NCBI GenBank assembly: GCA_002007745.1
Contig: CP019882.1
Location: forward strand, 620,001 to 684,000
Length of the DNA: 64,000 bases
From: Mycolicibacterium litorale
GTDB lineage: Bacteria > Actinomycetota > Actinomycetes > Mycobacteriales > Mycobacteriaceae
Direction of reading: 5' to 3'
Part shown: piece after piece, positions 9,133 through 16,592 of the stretch
Numbering within the stretch: position 1 is the first letter of the stretch
How the letters are laid out: each line of letters opens with the position of its first letter
The notes under the pieces: model-generated
The model's database searches: none
Seen by the model: the letters and a program-made list of their open reading frames with translations, nothing else
What the model was told of the DNA's origin: nothing
Position numbers and translations under genes: made by a program

Positions 9133-10299
9133 TCAACCCACCAGGGGATCGTGCTGGATGCGGTCGGCCGGTGCGCCCTTGGCGACCAGCGCGTCCCGGG
9201 TGGCGCGCACCATCGCGGGGCCCCCGCAGACGAGGATCTGCCGGTCCCCCCAGCCGCCGTATCGGCTCACCACCGCCGGTAGTTGCCCGGTCTGGCGGAC
9301 ATGGAGGCCGCGGGGCGGTTGGACGTCGGGATAGTCGGCGGCCCACGGCGGGTCACCGGGATAGTCCGACACCGGTGAGACCGACAACCACGGATTGGAA
9401 CCGGCGATCTCCCACAGTGTCCGCAGGTCGTACAACTCACACGGATAGCGGGCGCCGAAGAACAGGTGCACCCGCGGGTTCTCCCCGAAACGGCACAGAT
9501 CCATGATGATGGCGCGCAGCGGAGCCAACCCGGTGCTGCCGGCCACCATCAGCACGTCACCGCCGTCCCGGTCGACGTGCAGCGCGCCGTGCGGACTGGA
9601 CAGCCGCCACCGGTCGCCGGGCCTGGTCTCGCCGACCATCGAGTTGCTGACCATGCCGCCGAGCACGGAGCGCACGTGGAACTCGATGAATCCATCCGGG
9701 TCCGCCGGCATGGCCGGGGACAGATAACGCCAGCGCCGCGGCCACTGGGGGATCTGGACGTTGACGTACTGGCCCGGGTGGTAGGGCATCGGCCGGTCCA
9801 GATGCAACCGGATGACGGCGACGTCGCGGGAGACCCGATGGTGCTCGAGGACCGTCCCGTCCCACCAGGGCGGGCCATCCTCGGCGTCGGCGGCACCGGC
9901 CATGATTCCGGAGATCAGGTTGATGGCCTGGACGGCGGCGTCGTCGACGGCCGCGGTCCAGTCGTCGATCAGATGAGTGCGCATCGTGGTGTACCAGGCG
10001 CGTCGCATGGTGTCGTAATTCTGTTGTGTCACACCATATTTGCGGTGATCGCGGCCGAGTTGGGCGAGAAAGGCCACCGGGGCCTGCGCTCGCTGGGCGA
10101 CGAACTCGCCGAACACCCAGTGCATCGCCTGCCGGAAGGTCTCCCGTTGGTGGGCCAACTCGGGCGGGAACAGGTCGCGGACGTGCGTGTCCAGCGCGAA
10201 CCAATGGGTGTAGAACCGGCGGATCAGATCGTCGGAGCCGGGCCCAGGGTCCAGCGCAGCCTGCAGTATCTGCAGCGCGTCGCGATCCTCGAGGCCCAC
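9133..10299 (-). CDS. Type II flavohemoglobin (globin-FAD/NAD reductase; Rv0385-like)
   Basis: 388 aa. The N-terminal globin domain (about 8-140) has the proximal heme His85 in LGRDHRKYGV. The C-terminal ferredoxin reductase-like part has an FAD-binding site (YVNVQIPQWPRRWRYLSPA in place of RxYS), NAD-binding GSTGLAPLRA and a terminal CGGPAMV. M. tuberculosis carries a similar protein (Rv0385) near clpB that has been classed as a type II flavohemoglobin, a group with altered heme and FAD sites and doubtful NO dioxygenase activity. The GTG start at 10299 is 7 nt from a TAAAAT -10, so the mRNA is probably leaderless. It faces the same direction as the preceding operon but has its own promoter. 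Confidence 0.85.
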   Translation of the reverse strand: MGLEDRDALQILQAALDPGPGSDDLIRRFYTHWFALDTHVRDLFPPELAHQRETFRQAMHWVFGEFVAQRAQAPVAFLAQLGRDHRKYGVTQQNYDTMRRAWYTTMRTHLIDDWTAAVDDAAVQAINLISGIMAGAADAEDGPPWWDGTVLEHHRVSRDVAVIRLHLDRPMPYHPGQYVNVQIPQWPRRWRYLSPAMPADPDGFIEFHVRSVLGGMVSNSMVGETRPGDRWRLSSPHGALHVDRDGGDVLMVAGSTGLAPLRAIIMDLCRFGENPRVHLFFGARYPCELYDLRTLWEIAGSNPWLSVSPVSDYPGDPPWAADYPDVQPPRGLHVRQTGQLPAVVSRYGGWGDRQILVCGGPAMVRATRDALVAKGAPADRIQHDPLVG

Positions 10300-10306
10300 G
10301 GCGGCG

Positions 10307-10312
10307 ATTTTA
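10307..10312 (-). promoter_or_regulatory. -10 element of the flavohemoglobin gene
   Basis: TAAAAT on the minus strand, 7 nt before the GTG start at 10299. The spacing predicts a transcript beginning at or next to the start codon. Confidence 0.5.
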
Positions 10313-10390
10313 GGCGCGCCCGCGTGCCGCGGCGATCACGATCGGCAACGCCGCCGGTCGGCACCCATACCGTCCAGCCCGTGTGCGTCC

Positions 10391-10412
10391 TATTTCAACA
10401 CCTGGTGAAATA
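10391..10412. promoter_or_regulatory. Inverted repeat TATTTCA-N8-TGAAATA
   Basis: A perfect 7-bp inverted repeat in the 212-bp gap between flavohemoglobin and the GAP-family gene, about 80-100 bp upstream of the flavohemoglobin -10. The AT-rich arms stand out in this GC-rich context. It could be an operator for flavohemoglobin or the terminator of the upstream gene. Nothing else was recognised in the gap. Confidence 0.4.
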
Positions 10413-10511
10413 CCGCTGCCGGCGGCATCCCGAGGCTCCGACGAGCCAGGGGCCGGCCCGGCAGTGGCTCGTCGATGGCGGTGATGCTGCACAATTCGGC
10501 CTGCCCATCGC

Positions 10512-11180
10512 CTAGAGGCCGTGAACTCCCTTGTACAGCACCATGACACCGATGACCACCAGGATCACCGCGACCAGGGTCGCGTGCTGCTCCTCCATCC
10601 AGTTCTTCAGCTTGTTCAGTGGCTCGTCGAGACGCTCGCCGGCCACCAGGTAGGCCAGCACCGGCAACGCGACCGATGAGGCGGCGACAACAGTGAAGAC
10701 GACGTCGGCGGTCCACGCTCCGGTGGTGCCCAGCCCTGCCGAACCGATCGCCAATCCCGCTGCGGCACACATGAAGAGCACCTTGGGGTTGATCACCACC
10801 AGCACCACGGCGGTGACGAACGCCCGCCCGGGCCCGATGCTGGTCATCGACTTCATCCAGCCCGGAGTATGTGCCGAACGGTTGCGGGTGAACCAGCGGT
10901 AGAGGCCGAACACGATCAGCCCGACGCCGATCGCGATGCGCACATACGGTGCCCACGTCGGCTGCTTGTTGAGCCCGCCGAGTGCGTTGGAGATCAACAC
11001 GAACCCCGCGGTCAGGCCACCGATCCCCACCACCCAGCCCACCAGGAAGGCCAGGCTGGTCGGGCGCGGCGCGGGCGTGTGCAACATCAGGATGCCCGGG
11101 ATGATCGTCAGCGGGGACAGTGTGATCACCAGCGCCAGCGGGATCAGCTCGGTGAGTCCCGCGCTCAGACTGGTCGTCAC
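10512..11180 (-). CDS. GAP-family (LysE-like) membrane transporter
   Basis: 222 aa with about six hydrophobic segments. The N-terminal motif ALVITLSPLTIIPGILMLHT is characteristic of the mycobacterial GAP family, which is linked to moving glycopeptidolipids and other surface glycolipids, and is distantly related to LysE exporters. A charged loop (GERLDEPLNKLKNWMEEQH) precedes the last segment. The GTG start at 11180 is chosen because GGAGGAG lies just upstream and the N-terminus then aligns with the family; longer readings add Arg-rich shadow sequence. No glycolipid genes lie alongside, so the substrate is open. Confidence 0.75.
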   Translation of the reverse strand: MTTSLSAGLTELIPLALVITLSPLTIIPGILMLHTPAPRPTSLAFLVGWVVGIGGLTAGFVLISNALGGLNKQPTWAPYVRIAIGVGLIVFGLYRWFTRNRSAHTPGWMKSMTSIGPGRAFVTAVVLVVINPKVLFMCAAAGLAIGSAGLGTTGAWTADVVFTVVAASSVALPVLAYLVAGERLDEPLNKLKNWMEEQHATLVAVILVVIGVMVLYKGVHGL

Positions 11181-11225
11181 ATGCTCCTCCTGGCGGTAGA
11201 CCGGCAACCTCCGGCCAGCTGACCG

Positions 11226-11231
11226 TACTAT
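11226..11231 (+). promoter_or_regulatory. -10 element TACTAT, leaderless start
   Basis: TACTAT lies 8 nt upstream of the GTG at 11240, with no ribosome site between them. Confidence 0.45.
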
Positions 11232-11239
11232 CTCTGCCC

Positions 11240-11668
11240 GTGGGCGAGGATGCCGACGAGGAAAAGGCCGGAGCCGGGGCGGGCGGTCCCCGCGGCAACG
11301 CCTTGACCTACGTCTCCGGGGTGGCCGCGGTGCTGCTGCTTGTGATCTTGGTGCTCGCGGTGATGCACACCGCGCAAAGCTCGCGCAAGCATGCGCCGGT
11401 GCCGGTCGCGCCCACGGCGACGGTGACGTCGACGACCACCCGGACAACGCCCACCACGACGGCGCCGATTTCGACGGACGTTTCGCCGTCGGTTTCGACA
11501 TCGGTTTCGCCGGCCGACCTCAGCCCGACCAGCGAGCCGCCGCCCGCGCCGCCCGAGAGCGCGGTGGAGCTGGTTCCGCCGGAACCGTCGACCACGACCA
11601 CGGAGACCACCGCCACCATCTCCAATCCGTACGCCACCACCTCGTCGCCGAACGCCGGGGCGTACTGA
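11240..11668 (+). CDS. Small membrane-anchored Thr/Pro-rich protein, function unknown
   Basis: 142 aa. A short acidic N-terminus (MGEDADEEKAGAGAGG) precedes a single membrane segment at about 24-43 (YVSGVAAVLLLVILVLAVM). The rest is a low-complexity Ser/Thr/Pro/Val stalk, typical of mycobacterial wall-exposed or mannosylated proteins. Orientation is probably N-in with the stalk outside. No enzymatic motif is seen. It may be leaderless. It lies between the divergent GAP-family gene and the deaminase, with no clear link to either. Confidence 0.7.
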   Translation: MGEDADEEKAGAGAGGPRGNALTYVSGVAAVLLLVILVLAVMHTAQSSRKHAPVPVAPTATVTSTTTRTTPTTTAPISTDVSPSVSTSVSPADLSPTSEPPPAPPESAVELVPPEPSTTTTETTATISNPYATTSSPNAGAY

Positions 11669-11783
11669 ACGCCTGCGGCGCTCGAGTTGCGCCGCGGTCC
11701 CGGTGGGTTACCGTTAGCGGACTCCCTGATGTGGACCAGCCTGCGGGGCACCGGAATTGGCGAGAATTGGCGGGAACAGGCGG

Positions 11784-12350
11784 ATGACTCCTGACGATCT
11801 GATGGCCGAGGCGTGTCGGCTCGCCGAGGAATCGGTCGAAAACGGTTGGGGCGGGCCGTTCGGGGCCGTCATCGTCAAGGACGGTGAGATCGTCGCCCGT
11901 GGTCAGAATCGGGTGCTGCTGACCGGCGACGTGACCGCCCACGCCGAGATGGAGGCCATCCGCAAAGCGTGCTCGACCCTCATCCCCGAGGCCCCGACCA
12001 TCTCCGTCGCGCACGTCAACGAGTCCCTGTTGGAGCTGGTGCCCCGGCCGCCGGGATCGCCAGACAAAGTCCCGATGCGCGCGAAAATGCTTATGGGTTA
12101 TGAGATCTACACCAGTGGCGCGCCGTGCCCGATGTGCATGAGTGCGATCTATTGGGCCCGCATCGGCGCGGTCTACTTCGCCAACGACCTCGCCGAGACC
12201 AGCGCGATCGGGTTCGACGACGAATTCCAGTACCAGGACTTCGCCAAGCCCTACGAGCAGCGCAGCATCACGATCCGCCAACTACGACCCGAGCTCGGCA
12301 CGCCGTCCTACGCCGCGTGGGACGGCCGCCCCAACAAGCACCCGTACTGA
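11784..12350 (+). CDS. Nucleobase deaminase of the cytidine/guanine deaminase family
   Basis: 188 aa. The zinc site is complete: HAEMEAIRKA (His ligand and catalytic Glu) and PCPMCMSAIYWARIG (two Cys ligands). The long C-terminal extension (YQDFAKPYEQRSITIRQL) and the GPFGAVIVKDGEIVARGQN segment resemble GuaD-type guanine deaminases and tRNA adenosine deaminase relatives. It hydrolytically deaminates a base or nucleoside, most likely guanine to xanthine. The ATG at 11784 is chosen over a TTG at 11757 because of the closer GGGAACAGG ribosome site and because family homology begins there. Confidence 0.8.
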   Translation: MTPDDLMAEACRLAEESVENGWGGPFGAVIVKDGEIVARGQNRVLLTGDVTAHAEMEAIRKACSTLIPEAPTISVAHVNESLLELVPRPPGSPDKVPMRAKMLMGYEIYTSGAPCPMCMSAIYWARIGAVYFANDLAETSAIGFDDEFQYQDFAKPYEQRSITIRQLRPELGTPSYAAWDGRPNKHPY

Positions 12351-12386
12351 ACCCGGATCTCGCCGGCAGGTGAGATCCTGACCGCC

Positions 12387-13331
12387 ATGAGCGCAGCGAC
12401 CGTCGTCACGATCTTTCATCCGACGAACGACTCCGCGGACTTCACTGCCTGGGCCGACGAGGTGCGGTCCACCGCGCCGGCGGCGTCCGATTTCCGGATC
12501 TCGGTGCTGGGACATCCGCATCTGGACTGGGGGATCGCGGTGAGCTTTGCCGACGAGAACGCATTGCACGCCTGGTTGGACAGCGCCGCCCGGCAGCGGA
12601 TGCTGCGTACCGGTGCTGGACTCGGGATACTGCGTGCCACGGCCGATTTGGTGTTCACCGCCGACGGCGACATGCCGCCCGGTGTGGGCCTGTTCCGGCA
12701 TACCGTGGCACCGGATCGCGAGGACGAGTTCGTGGCGGCCGAGGCGATACTCGCCGAGGCGAGTGCTCGGTTCAGCGGGTTCGAAGGGTGCTGCACGTTC
12801 GGCCCGGGCGCCGGCGGGGAATCGTTCGCGGTGCTGCGGTTCCGCACCGAACGCCAACTGGTGACGTGGCTGGGCTCCCCGGAGCGGCTGGCCGCGCTGG
12901 GGCCGCTCCGGCTGAGCCTGACCCGCGAGTTCTCGCTGGTGTCGTCGACGACGGCGTTCGGCGCCACGGTCCGCACCGAGAACGGCCGCACCGCGGTCAC
13001 GCCGAAGTGGAAGACCGCCATGCTGATCCTGCTGGTGCTGTACCCGACGGTGATGCTGCTGTCCCGTTTCCTCGGCCCGGTGCTCGACGATGTCGGTGCC
13101 GCCCCCTGGCTGGCGATGTGGCTGAGCCAGGTGGTGAGCGTGGCGGCACTGCAGTGGGTGTTGATGCCCTTCGCCGGGCAGCGGTTTCGCCGCTGGCTCG
13201 ACCCGGTCGACGGCGCCGCCGCGGGGGTCAGCGCGCTCGGCGCCGCCGTGCTGGTCGGCGGCTATCTGGTGACGTTGGCGGTGTTCGCGGCCGTGCAGTG
13301 GTTGCAGTACTGGGATTACTCCCGCACCTGA
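12387..13331 (+). CDS. ABM-domain protein with C-terminal membrane segments
   Basis: 314 aa. Residues 1-95 and 100-190 look like two ferredoxin-fold antibiotic-biosynthesis-monooxygenase-type domains (VVTIFHPTNDSADFTAWADE, and GLFRHTVAPDREDEFVAAEA). The last third holds three hydrophobic helices (MLILLVLYPTVMLLSRFLG, APWLAMWLSQVVSVAALQWV, GAAVLVGGYLVTLAVFAAV). Membrane-tailed ABM proteins are known as conserved hypotheticals; no catalytic chemistry is assigned. Its end overlaps the convergent gene by 16 bp, with no terminator visible between them. Confidence 0.7.
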   Translation: MSAATVVTIFHPTNDSADFTAWADEVRSTAPAASDFRISVLGHPHLDWGIAVSFADENALHAWLDSAARQRMLRTGAGLGILRATADLVFTADGDMPPGVGLFRHTVAPDREDEFVAAEAILAEASARFSGFEGCCTFGPGAGGESFAVLRFRTERQLVTWLGSPERLAALGPLRLSLTREFSLVSSTTAFGATVRTENGRTAVTPKWKTAMLILLVLYPTVMLLSRFLGPVLDDVGAAPWLAMWLSQVVSVAALQWVLMPFAGQRFRRWLDPVDGAAAGVSALGAAVLVGGYLVTLAVFAAVQWLQYWDYSRT

Positions 13332-13633
13332 CGGCCCGGCCGCAGGGTCCAGGCCGGCACCCAGTGCGTCACCGATCTGTGTTTCGGGCCGTAGGCGATC
13401 TCGTAGGTGACCAGTCCCCACCAATCGCCCTGTTCGCAGAGTCCCCAGCAACTCAGCGTGCCCGCAACGACCTTGTGCATCTGCAGGCCGTGCGGGTGGT
13501 ATCGGCCGGTGCGGTGCGGCTCGCGCGGAAACAGGACCGTCAGGTCGACGAGGACGGGCAGGGGTGGGTGCACCGGCCGGAACGGCGGCCGCAGCGGCTG
13601 GCCGTTGTAACCGATGGAGGTGAGCTCACCCAC
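13316..13633 (-). CDS. Conserved hypothetical protein with a LexA-like box at its start
   Basis: 105 aa, rich in Pro, His, Trp and Tyr (RTGRYHPHGLQMHKVVAG, LCEQGDWWGLVTYEIAYG). No domain is recognised and no signal peptide or membrane segment is present. The first in-frame start is the GTG at 13633. A near-perfect SOS box lies directly upstream over a TATGAT -10, so expression may be damage-inducible. It overlaps the convergent ABM protein gene by 16 bp. Codon third positions look normal for the genome, which supports it as a gene. Confidence 0.6.
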   Translation of the reverse strand: MGELTSIGYNGQPLRPPFRPVHPPLPVLVDLTVLFPREPHRTGRYHPHGLQMHKVVAGTLSCWGLCEQGDWWGLVTYEIAYGPKHRSVTHWVPAWTLRPGRQVRE

Positions 13634-13636
13634 TGT

Positions 13637-13652
13637 TCGATCATATGTTCGA
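13637..13652. promoter_or_regulatory. LexA/SOS box candidate overlapping a -10 element
   Basis: The minus strand reads TCGAACATATGATCGA, which matches 11 of 12 specified positions of the mycobacterial LexA consensus TCGAAC-N4-GTTCGA. A TATGAT -10 element (minus strand of 13640-13645) lies inside it. The box ends 4 bp from the GTG start of the 105-aa gene. Confidence 0.6.
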
Positions 13653-13686
13653 AGTTCGCCGTGTCCACCCCTGCCCGGAGATCAGC

Positions 13687-14682
13687 TCAGCTGCGCCCCA
13701 GTGCCCGCAGTTTGCGGTGCGTTCCGCCGTACGGCTCGGCGGAGGGGAGTAGGGCCTTGCCGATCTTGGTCACCGCGCTGTAGTTCACGTCGACCACGTT
13801 CGCCAGCGGGGACAGGCACAGCTGGCTGCACAACTGGTAGGCGTCCATGGTGCTCAGGTCGTAGAGCTCCTCGAGCCAGCGCACCATCTCGACCTGGCTG
13901 CACCGCCAGGCGTCCTCGAGCGGGCGTGCCGAACCCACCGTCAGCAGCGCGTCGTCGTGTTCGAACCGTGGCCAGGCCGGCGCCCCGCCTTTGATCAGGT
14001 CGACCACCAGCGTCACGTTCATCGCCCCCTCCAGCGCTGTCCCGCAGGTCTCGCCTTCACCCTGGCGATAGTGACCGTCGCCCACCGAGAACAGCGCACC
14101 TTCGGTGTTCACGCCGAGATAGACGGTCGTGCCCGCGCGAAGTTCCGGGGTGTCCATGTTTCCGCCGAAATAGTCCGGGACCAGGGTGGTCCGAACCTCC
14201 CGCAAAGCGGGTGCGACGCCGACCGTGCCCATCATCGGTGCCAGGGGGATGTCGAGGCTGAAGTCGCTGTCGTGGGCGGTGAAGGTGGCCGTGCCTCGTG
14301 CCCGGTCGACCCGATAGATCCAGGACAATTCCGGTAGCGGCGGCTGCAGGGTGGCGGTGCGGTCAGTTCCGGTCAGCGCGCCGAACAACGGGATGGTGGT
14401 CGATGCGGCCCAGTCCCTGGCCGGTTCGATGGACACGAAATGCAGCGCCAGCGTGTCGCCCACCTCGGCGCCGGTGACGTAGAACGGTCCAGTCTGGGGA
14501 TTGAGTTCCTTGGTGTTGAGGACCTGGCTGGGTTTGTCGGTGCTGGAGGTGACTCGCCCCGCGAAGGCGTCTTCGGTCCACAACCGCATCGCGGTTCCGG
14601 GCTCGACCTCCAGCACCGGTTCGGCACCGCCGAACGTCCAGACGTACTGATCGCGGCTGGGAGTGAATTCAACGACGCGCAT
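13687..14682 (-). CDS. Acetamidase/formamidase (FmdA/AmdA family)
   Basis: 331 aa amidase that hydrolyses short amides to the carboxylate and ammonia. Family landmarks are TFGGAEPVLEVEPGTAMRLWTEDAF at the N-terminus (only part quoted elsewhere), NPQTGPFYVTGAEVGDTLAL, GGNMDTPELRAGTTVYLGV and GALFSVGDGHYRQGEGE. This is the family of the inducible acetamidase of M. smegmatis. It overlaps cbtA by 14 nt, so it is the third gene of a cbtB-cbtA-amidase operon. With the divergent nitrile hydratase it would complete nitrile to acid conversion. Confidence 0.9.
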   Translation of the reverse strand: MRVVEFTPSRDQYVWTFGGAEPVLEVEPGTAMRLWTEDAFAGRVTSSTDKPSQVLNTKELNPQTGPFYVTGAEVGDTLALHFVSIEPARDWAASTTIPLFGALTGTDRTATLQPPLPELSWIYRVDRARGTATFTAHDSDFSLDIPLAPMMGTVGVAPALREVRTTLVPDYFGGNMDTPELRAGTTVYLGVNTEGALFSVGDGHYRQGEGETCGTALEGAMNVTLVVDLIKGGAPAWPRFEHDDALLTVGSARPLEDAWRCSQVEMVRWLEELYDLSTMDAYQLCSQLCLSPLANVVDVNYSAVTKIGKALLPSAEPYGGTHRKLRALGRS

Positions 14683-15394
14683 CGACCGTCCTCTGGGTCA
14701 GCACCCGCGGCAGCAGTGCGGCGAACACCGTGCCCAGCACCAGCCACATCAGCGCCTGGGTCAGCAGCGAATACAGCCGGAAATCGGCGAGGAGGCCGGC
14801 CGGAAAGTGGTCGGACACCTCGTCGAAGCGGGGCAGCACCTGTGCGACGACCGTCACGCAGACCAGGTAGCCCCAGCCGGCGATGGTCACCGCGGCCCAG
14901 CTGCCCAGCCGCGAACTCAGCCGGACGGCCAATGCGATCGCGATGCCGGCCAGCACCACCGATGCCACCAGGATGCCCAGGTAGGCGGTGGTGCGGGCGC
15001 CGATGGTGTCCGCCATGCCGACGCCGGGCGGATTGGCCGGAAAGCAGATGGCCGGGATCAGGTTGACCGCGACGAATCCGGCGACCGCCAGACCGCTGAC
15101 CATCCACCGGGGGTCTGCGACGGCCTGCCGTCGGGACATGTGCATCGACAGGGTGGCCACGGCGACCGAGAACAGCGCGCCGAGCACCACGGCGAACATC
15201 ACGGTGCCGGCGCCGGCGCCGACGTTCTCCTGCAGGGCACGGCTGAAGATCTCGTGTTCCTCGCCGTGGGCATGGGCTTGCTCGTGGCCGATCGCCTGGT
15301 CGACCAGCGGCGAGACCATGAGGCGGGCGAATCCGAAGGCCGCGACCCCGCCCGCCAGGCCGGCCGTCAGCCCGAGGCCGATGACTTTGTTCAT
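14669..15394 (-). CDS. cbtA: Cobalt transporter subunit CbtA
   Basis: 241 aa membrane protein with about six hydrophobic helices and a His/Glu-rich external loop after the first one (GHEQAHAHGEEHEIF). The start MNKVIGLGLTAGLAGGVAAF is typical of the CbtA family, predicted cobalt importers usually found with CbtB and under cobalamin control. The ATG at 15394 is chosen because homology begins there and cbtB ends 11 nt upstream. Here the neighbours are a cobalt-dependent nitrile hydratase rather than cobalamin genes, which points to metal supply for that enzyme. Confidence 0.85.
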   Translation of the reverse strand: MNKVIGLGLTAGLAGGVAAFGFARLMVSPLVDQAIGHEQAHAHGEEHEIFSRALQENVGAGAGTVMFAVVLGALFSVAVATLSMHMSRRQAVADPRWMVSGLAVAGFVAVNLIPAICFPANPPGVGMADTIGARTTAYLGILVASVVLAGIAIALAVRLSSRLGSWAAVTIAGWGYLVCVTVVAQVLPRFDEVSDHFPAGLLADFRLYSLLTQALMWLVLGTVFAALLPRVLTQRTVDARR

Positions 15395-15405
15395 GAGGTC
15401 GTCCT

Positions 15406-15636
15406 TCAGTGGCAGGGGAAGCCGAGCAGATGCCGGGCGTCGTGGACGAACTCGTGGACGTGGGTGTCGGAGCCGAACACCGACACCGCGCCCTGGTCGA
15501 ATCCGATGAAGTAGAAGGCGATCAGCGCCAGCACGGTGGTCACCGTCAACTGCAGGGCAATCCCGATGGTGGTGGTATCGGGCAGCTCGAGCATCGTGCC
15601 GGGTCGCACGGCGGACCGTCCAGTGGTCGAAGACAT
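15406..15636 (-). CDS. cbtB: Cobalt transporter subunit CbtB
   Basis: 76 aa, with one membrane helix (ALQLTVTTVLALIAFYFIG) and a His-rich C-terminus (HVHEFVHDARHLLGFPCH), the hallmark of CbtB. The ATG at 15636 has a GAGAGGAA ribosome site; an upstream TTG reading has none. A TATGCT -10 lies at 15654-15659 (minus strand), and a CGCAA-ATA-TTGCG palindrome at 15672-15684 sits just beyond it. It is the first gene of the cbtB-cbtA-acetamidase operon, divergent from nitrile hydratase. Confidence 0.85.
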   Translation of the reverse strand: MSSTTGRSAVRPGTMLELPDTTTIGIALQLTVTTVLALIAFYFIGFDQGAVSVFGSDTHVHEFVHDARHLLGFPCH

Positions 15637-15671
15637 CACGTTCCTCTCGGTTGAGCATATTGCTTCCATTT

Positions 15672-15684
15672 CGCAAATATTGCG
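15672..15684. promoter_or_regulatory. Palindrome CGCAA-N3-TTGCG near the cbtB promoter
   Basis: A perfect 5-bp inverted repeat with 3-nt spacer, 12 bp upstream of the putative cbtB -10, in the -35 area. A good position for a repressor operator; the binding protein is unknown. Confidence 0.4.
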
Positions 15685-15807
15685 CTCGATCTGCATACCC
15701 GCCGAAGTTCGGCCCGGTCAACCGGTGGGGCGCGGTCTGGCCGGGACGAAATCCAGGTTTAACAATGGTGCTGCCGGGCGTAAATCCTGTGTTACGCCTG
15801 ACGGTTC

Positions 15808-15830
15808 GCATTGCGCACCTGCCGCAATGC
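15808..15830. promoter_or_regulatory. Inverted repeat GCATTGCG-N7-CGCAATGC in the nitrile hydratase promoter region
   Basis: A perfect 8-bp inverted repeat 58 bp upstream of the nitrile hydratase beta start. It shares the TTGCG/CGCAA core with the palindrome near cbtB, so both divergent operons may answer to one regulator, perhaps the MarR protein encoded at 18188. Confidence 0.5.
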
Positions 15831-15888
15831 TGCGCATAGTTCCAGATGAAAGTATTACGACCGTGAACTAATGATTGGAGAGCCGCAC

Positions 15889-16581
15889 ATGCACGGTCCA
15901 CACGATCTGGGTGGGCGCGACGGCATCGGCCCTGTCGCCACCGAATTCCTCGAGCCGGGAATCCCGGACTGGCGTTATCCCTTCGAGGGCAGGATGCACG
16001 CGGTGACCGCGATGGCGATCGCCAAGGGTGCCTTCAACCTCGATGAACAGCGCCACGGCATCGAGCTGATGAAGTGGAGCGACTATCTCGACTCAACCTA
16101 CTACGCGCACTGGCTGTTCTCGGTGGAGAAGCTCCTCAACGACAAGGGTTACATCTCCCACGACGAGATCGACGAGCGGATGCGCGAGCTGGGGAGTCCG
16201 TCGATGACCCCGCATCCGCAGAAACCGGAGAACCTCTCGCCGTTCGCCCAGCAGATGATCGACATTCTGTGGAAGGGCACCCCGCACGACCTGCCCGCCG
16301 ATGCGCCTCCGCGCTACGCCGTTGGGGACAAGGTGTGCGTGCGCAACCTCAACGAGGTGACTCACAATCGGCTCCCGGGCTACCTGAACCGCACACCCGG
16401 TGTCGTCGCCAAGCAGTACGGCGCATTCCACGACCCCGCCGACAGTGCGCACAAGCAGATCGACACCCCTCATCAGCTCTACATGGTCAAGTTCAGCTCC
16501 GTCGACCTGTGGGGTGACGAGGCGGTCGAAGACTTCAACCTGTACGCCGATCTGTTCGAGAACTACCTCGAACCGGCCTGA
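15889..16581 (+). CDS. nthB: Nitrile hydratase beta subunit
   Basis: 230 aa. The start MHGPHDLGGRDGIGPV corresponds to the conserved (N)GIHDLGG start of nitrile hydratase beta chains. Further on are HAVTAMAIAKGAFNLDE, MKWSDYLDSTYYAHWL, and the C-terminal SH3-like domain with HNRLPGYLNRTPGVV and YMVKFSSVDLWGDEA. The ATG at 15889 is preferred to that at 15871 because GGAGAG lies 6 nt before it. With the alpha chain it hydrates nitriles to amides. The beta-before-alpha order is usual for cobalt-type enzymes. Confidence 0.93.
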   Translation: MHGPHDLGGRDGIGPVATEFLEPGIPDWRYPFEGRMHAVTAMAIAKGAFNLDEQRHGIELMKWSDYLDSTYYAHWLFSVEKLLNDKGYISHDEIDERMRELGSPSMTPHPQKPENLSPFAQQMIDILWKGTPHDLPADAPPRYAVGDKVCVRNLNEVTHNRLPGYLNRTPGVVAKQYGAFHDPADSAHKQIDTPHQLYMVKFSSVDLWGDEAVEDFNLYADLFENYLEPA

Positions 16582-16592
16582 GATTAGGAGAG

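Noticed and set aside
15637-15888. Cobalamin riboswitch expected before cbtB
   Set aside because: No B12 box or the expected conserved helices could be found on either strand; only short palindromes are present.
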